This document shows, piece by piece, positions 62,164 through 64,000 of a stretch of DNA of 64,000 nucleotides. Both the position numbers and the translations under genes were made by a program. The stretch's first letter is position 1. Every line of letters begins with the position of its first letter. Under the pieces are notes generated by a model. The model searched no databases. It was given only the letters and a program-made list of their open reading frames with translations, and had not been told where the DNA came from. The DNA lies in contig DATKKF010000027.1 in NCBI GenBank assembly GCA_035543115.1, positions 1-64,000 on the forward strand, written 5' to 3'. This DNA is from RPRB01 sp035543115. GTDB taxonomy: Bacteria; Myxococcota; Myxococcia; Myxococcales; Myxococcaceae.

Positions 62164-63838
62164 GGGCGAGCGCGCGCGCCCGGGCGCAGGAGCGGGCCCC
62201 CGGGGCGTGCATTCGTCCGCGCCCCGTGGTCGAGCACCACCTGCCCGCCGACGACGACCAGGTCGAAGCCGCGCGGGTAGGCACGCGGGACCTCGTGGGT
62301 GGCGGTGTCGATGACCGTCGCGGGGTCGAGGACCACGAGGTCGGCGAGTGCGCCGGGCCGCACCACGCCGAGGTCGAGAACTCCGAGCCGGTGCGCCGCG
62401 AGCGAGGTCATCTTCCGGACGGCCTCCTCGAGCGTGAGCAGCCGCTGCTCGCGCACGTACCGCCCCAGGATGCGCGCCGTCGTCCCGAACCCGCGCGGAT
62501 GGGCTGCTCCGCTCGAGAGTGGTCCGTCGAGGGCCGAGCCGCCCCAGTCCAGCCCGAGGGCGGTCCAGGGCTGCACCAGGGCCAGACGAAGGTCCTCCTC
62601 GGCGCCGAAGTCCCGGAGCGCGGTGGTGGTCCCGTGATCGCGCAGGACAATCTCCACCAGCGCGGACGCGGGGGACATCCCGAGCGCGCCGGCGACCGCA
62701 TCGAGCGCTTGCCCGCGAACTCCTGCACCCGCCCGGTAGGCTCCCGGCGATGGTGATTCGCCCGGGCTCTCCCGGCTCCCAGCGGGCCCGGATCTCCTCC
62801 TCCACGCGCCGGCGCTGGCCCGGGTCACGGAGTCGCGCCAGCGTCGCCTCCAGGCCGCCGTCCGATGCCCAGGCCGGAAGGTCGGCGGAGAGCGGACTGG
62901 CCGCGACGATGTAGGGGTAGACATCGGCGGAGACGTCCTGACCCCGGGCGCGCGCCTGGTCGATTCGCGCGACCACCTCGCGCATCCGCCCCCAGTTCCG
63001 GGCTCCCCAGATCTTGAGGTGCCAGATCTCGACCGGGACGTGGGCCCGACGGCCAACCTCGATGGCCTCGTCGACGGCCTGGAGCACGCCATCCCCTTCG
63101 TCGCGGACGTGGGTGGCGTAGAAGACCCCGGTGCCGTCCCGCCGCCTCGGCGAGCGCCACCAGCTCGTCCGTGCGCGCGTAACGGCTGACCGCATACGGA
63201 ATTGCAGAGCCGACGCCGAACGCGCCCTGCTCCATTGCCTCCTCGACCTCGGCCTGCATCCGCCGGAGCTGGTCGGCGCTGGGCTGGACGTTCCGGCGGC
63301 CGAGGACGGTGGCCCGGACCGACTTCGCGCCGACCAGCGTGGCGAGGCGGACGGACGGCCGCGCTTGCCGGAGCCGGGCCCAGTACCCGTCGAGGGTCTT
63401 CCAGTCGATGGACAGATGGAAGCGCTCGAGGACGTCGTGCCACTCCTCCAGGGCGCCTGCATCGAGCGGGACGACCGACTCGCCCTCGCCCGTGAGCACG
63501 GTGGTGATGCCCTGGCGGATTTTTGCGTCGGCCCGATTGTCGACCAGCAGGGAGAGGTCCGAGTAGCCCAGCAGGTCGATGAACCCTGGGGTGACGACCC
63601 GGCCCGAGACGTCGATGCGGTGCCGGGCCGGCGCCCCCGTGAGATCACCCACCGCGACGACGCGCTCGCCCCGGACGCCCACATCGGCGCGAAGGCGGGG
63701 GGCACCGGTCCCGTCGACGACCTCGCCGTGCTCCAGGACGAGGTCGAATGACTCCCCGGCAGGGCCGCGAGCAGCGCAGGCCCCGAGCAAGAGAACCATC
63801 GCGAGGAACCAGACTCGCACCGAGGCATGGTCGCACAA
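62160..63838 (-). pseudogene. D-aminoacylase-type amidohydrolase lipoprotein, at least three frameshifts
   Basis: Read in order on the minus strand: 63838 to about 63145 in one frame (lipobox LLLGAC; SFDLVLEHGEVVDGTGAPRLR; PGFIDLLGYSDLSLLVDNRAD), then GTGVFYATHVRDEGDGVLQAVDEAI in a second frame to about 62755, then a short return of VQEFAGKR, then ALDAVAGALGMSPASALVEIVLRDHGT and the rest in a third frame to 62160. The metal-binding HxH near the start is also changed to LGYS, as in some paralogues. Frame changes lie near 63145, 62750 and 62715. As written it cannot make a full protein. Confidence 0.75.
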
Positions 63839-63839
63839 C

Positions 63840-63983
63840 GAGGCGTGGCCCCTCCGTCCGGTGTTGCGGACCGCGGCCCCCGATGCCCTCGCGTTCCAGC
63901 GCCCGACAGAGCAGCTCCGCCTCGCCGACGGTCGGGAACCGCCGGAGGAGCAGCCAGCGCACCCTCGTCACGGCCTTCCGCAA
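63840..63983 (-). pseudogene. Possible remnant of a DUF2007-like small protein
   Basis: An open frame reads RWLLLRRFPTVGEAELLCRALEREGI, which resembles the start of DUF2007 signal-transducing proteins (typically EAELLRxxLEAEGI), then turns into the next gene's leader with no further match. It may be a truncated gene or an artefact at the window edge. Confidence 0.3.
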
Positions 63984-64000
63984 AGCCGCGCGTAGGCCAC

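Noticed and set aside
60376..63828. Long minus-strand frame over the transglycosylase
   Set aside because: Only its first part is a true piece of the frameshifted amidohydrolase; the remainder is antisense to slt.

Overview
The window is GC-rich (roughly 70% by eye) chromosomal DNA, densely packed with genes that are often joined by 4-bp stop/start overlaps. The gene set suggests a Myxococcota (myxobacterial) chromosome. It has a Ser/Thr kinase operon with an FHA-GAF sigma-54 activator, an FHA-GAF adenylate cyclase, many Cys-rich or repeat lipoproteins, a DnaE2/ImuA/ImuB mutasome, and two sites resembling the LexA box I remember for Myxococcus xanthus. This assignment is inference. I see no rRNA, tRNA, CRISPR array, phage or insertion sequence.

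Layout. 1-5.2 kb (minus): an xerD-type recombinase, trpS, scpA, scpB and rluB run in one direction; scpB and rluB overlap and share a 151-bp duplicated coding segment. Upstream lie a YciO/Sua5 protein and a small KGG-repeat stress protein. 5.5-12.7 kb (minus): glnD, a cell-wall amidase and mutS. 12.8-19.3 kb: a UbiB/ABC1 kinase, a small lipoprotein, a secreted protein, the adenylate cyclase and truD. 19.4-22 kb (plus): an ECF sigma factor, a zinc anti-sigma factor and an unusual STN/beta-repeat/membrane protein form one translationally coupled chain. 22-28 kb (plus): an aldehyde dehydrogenase and a two-component flavoprotein/iron-sulfur amine or proline dehydrogenase, with a YdeI-type protein and a thioesterase. 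28-36.9 kb (minus): a membrane protein, dnaE2, an M28 peptidase, an HtrA-type protease overlapped by a catalytically dead HtrA-like partner, and a LuxR-type regulator.

36.9-42 kb: a frameshifted DUF695 gene, a membrane protein, imuB-imuA and a vWA lipoprotein. dnaE2 and imuAB are about 5.7 kb apart, but each carries a LexA-like box at its 5' end, so they probably form one split SOS regulon. 42.3-51.7 kb (plus): lon, a hairpin, then a kinase/membrane protein/sigma-54 activator/two-lipoprotein operon. 51.7-55.1 kb (minus): two membrane-anchored proteins and a mutL whose endonuclease motifs look eroded. 55.2-59.5 kb (plus): an epimerase-like protein, an acyltransferase, a DUF721 protein and a CAP-domain protein. 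59.5-64 kb: a small Cys-rich protein, a soluble lytic transglycosylase, and a D-aminoacylase-type lipoprotein gene broken by about three frameshifts.

Main themes are chromosome maintenance and mutagenesis (ScpAB, Xer, MutS, MutL, DnaE2/ImuAB, Lon), envelope remodelling (amidase, lytic transglycosylase, HtrA pair, CAP protein) and signalling (ECF sigma chain, cyclase, kinase plus EBP, GlnD).
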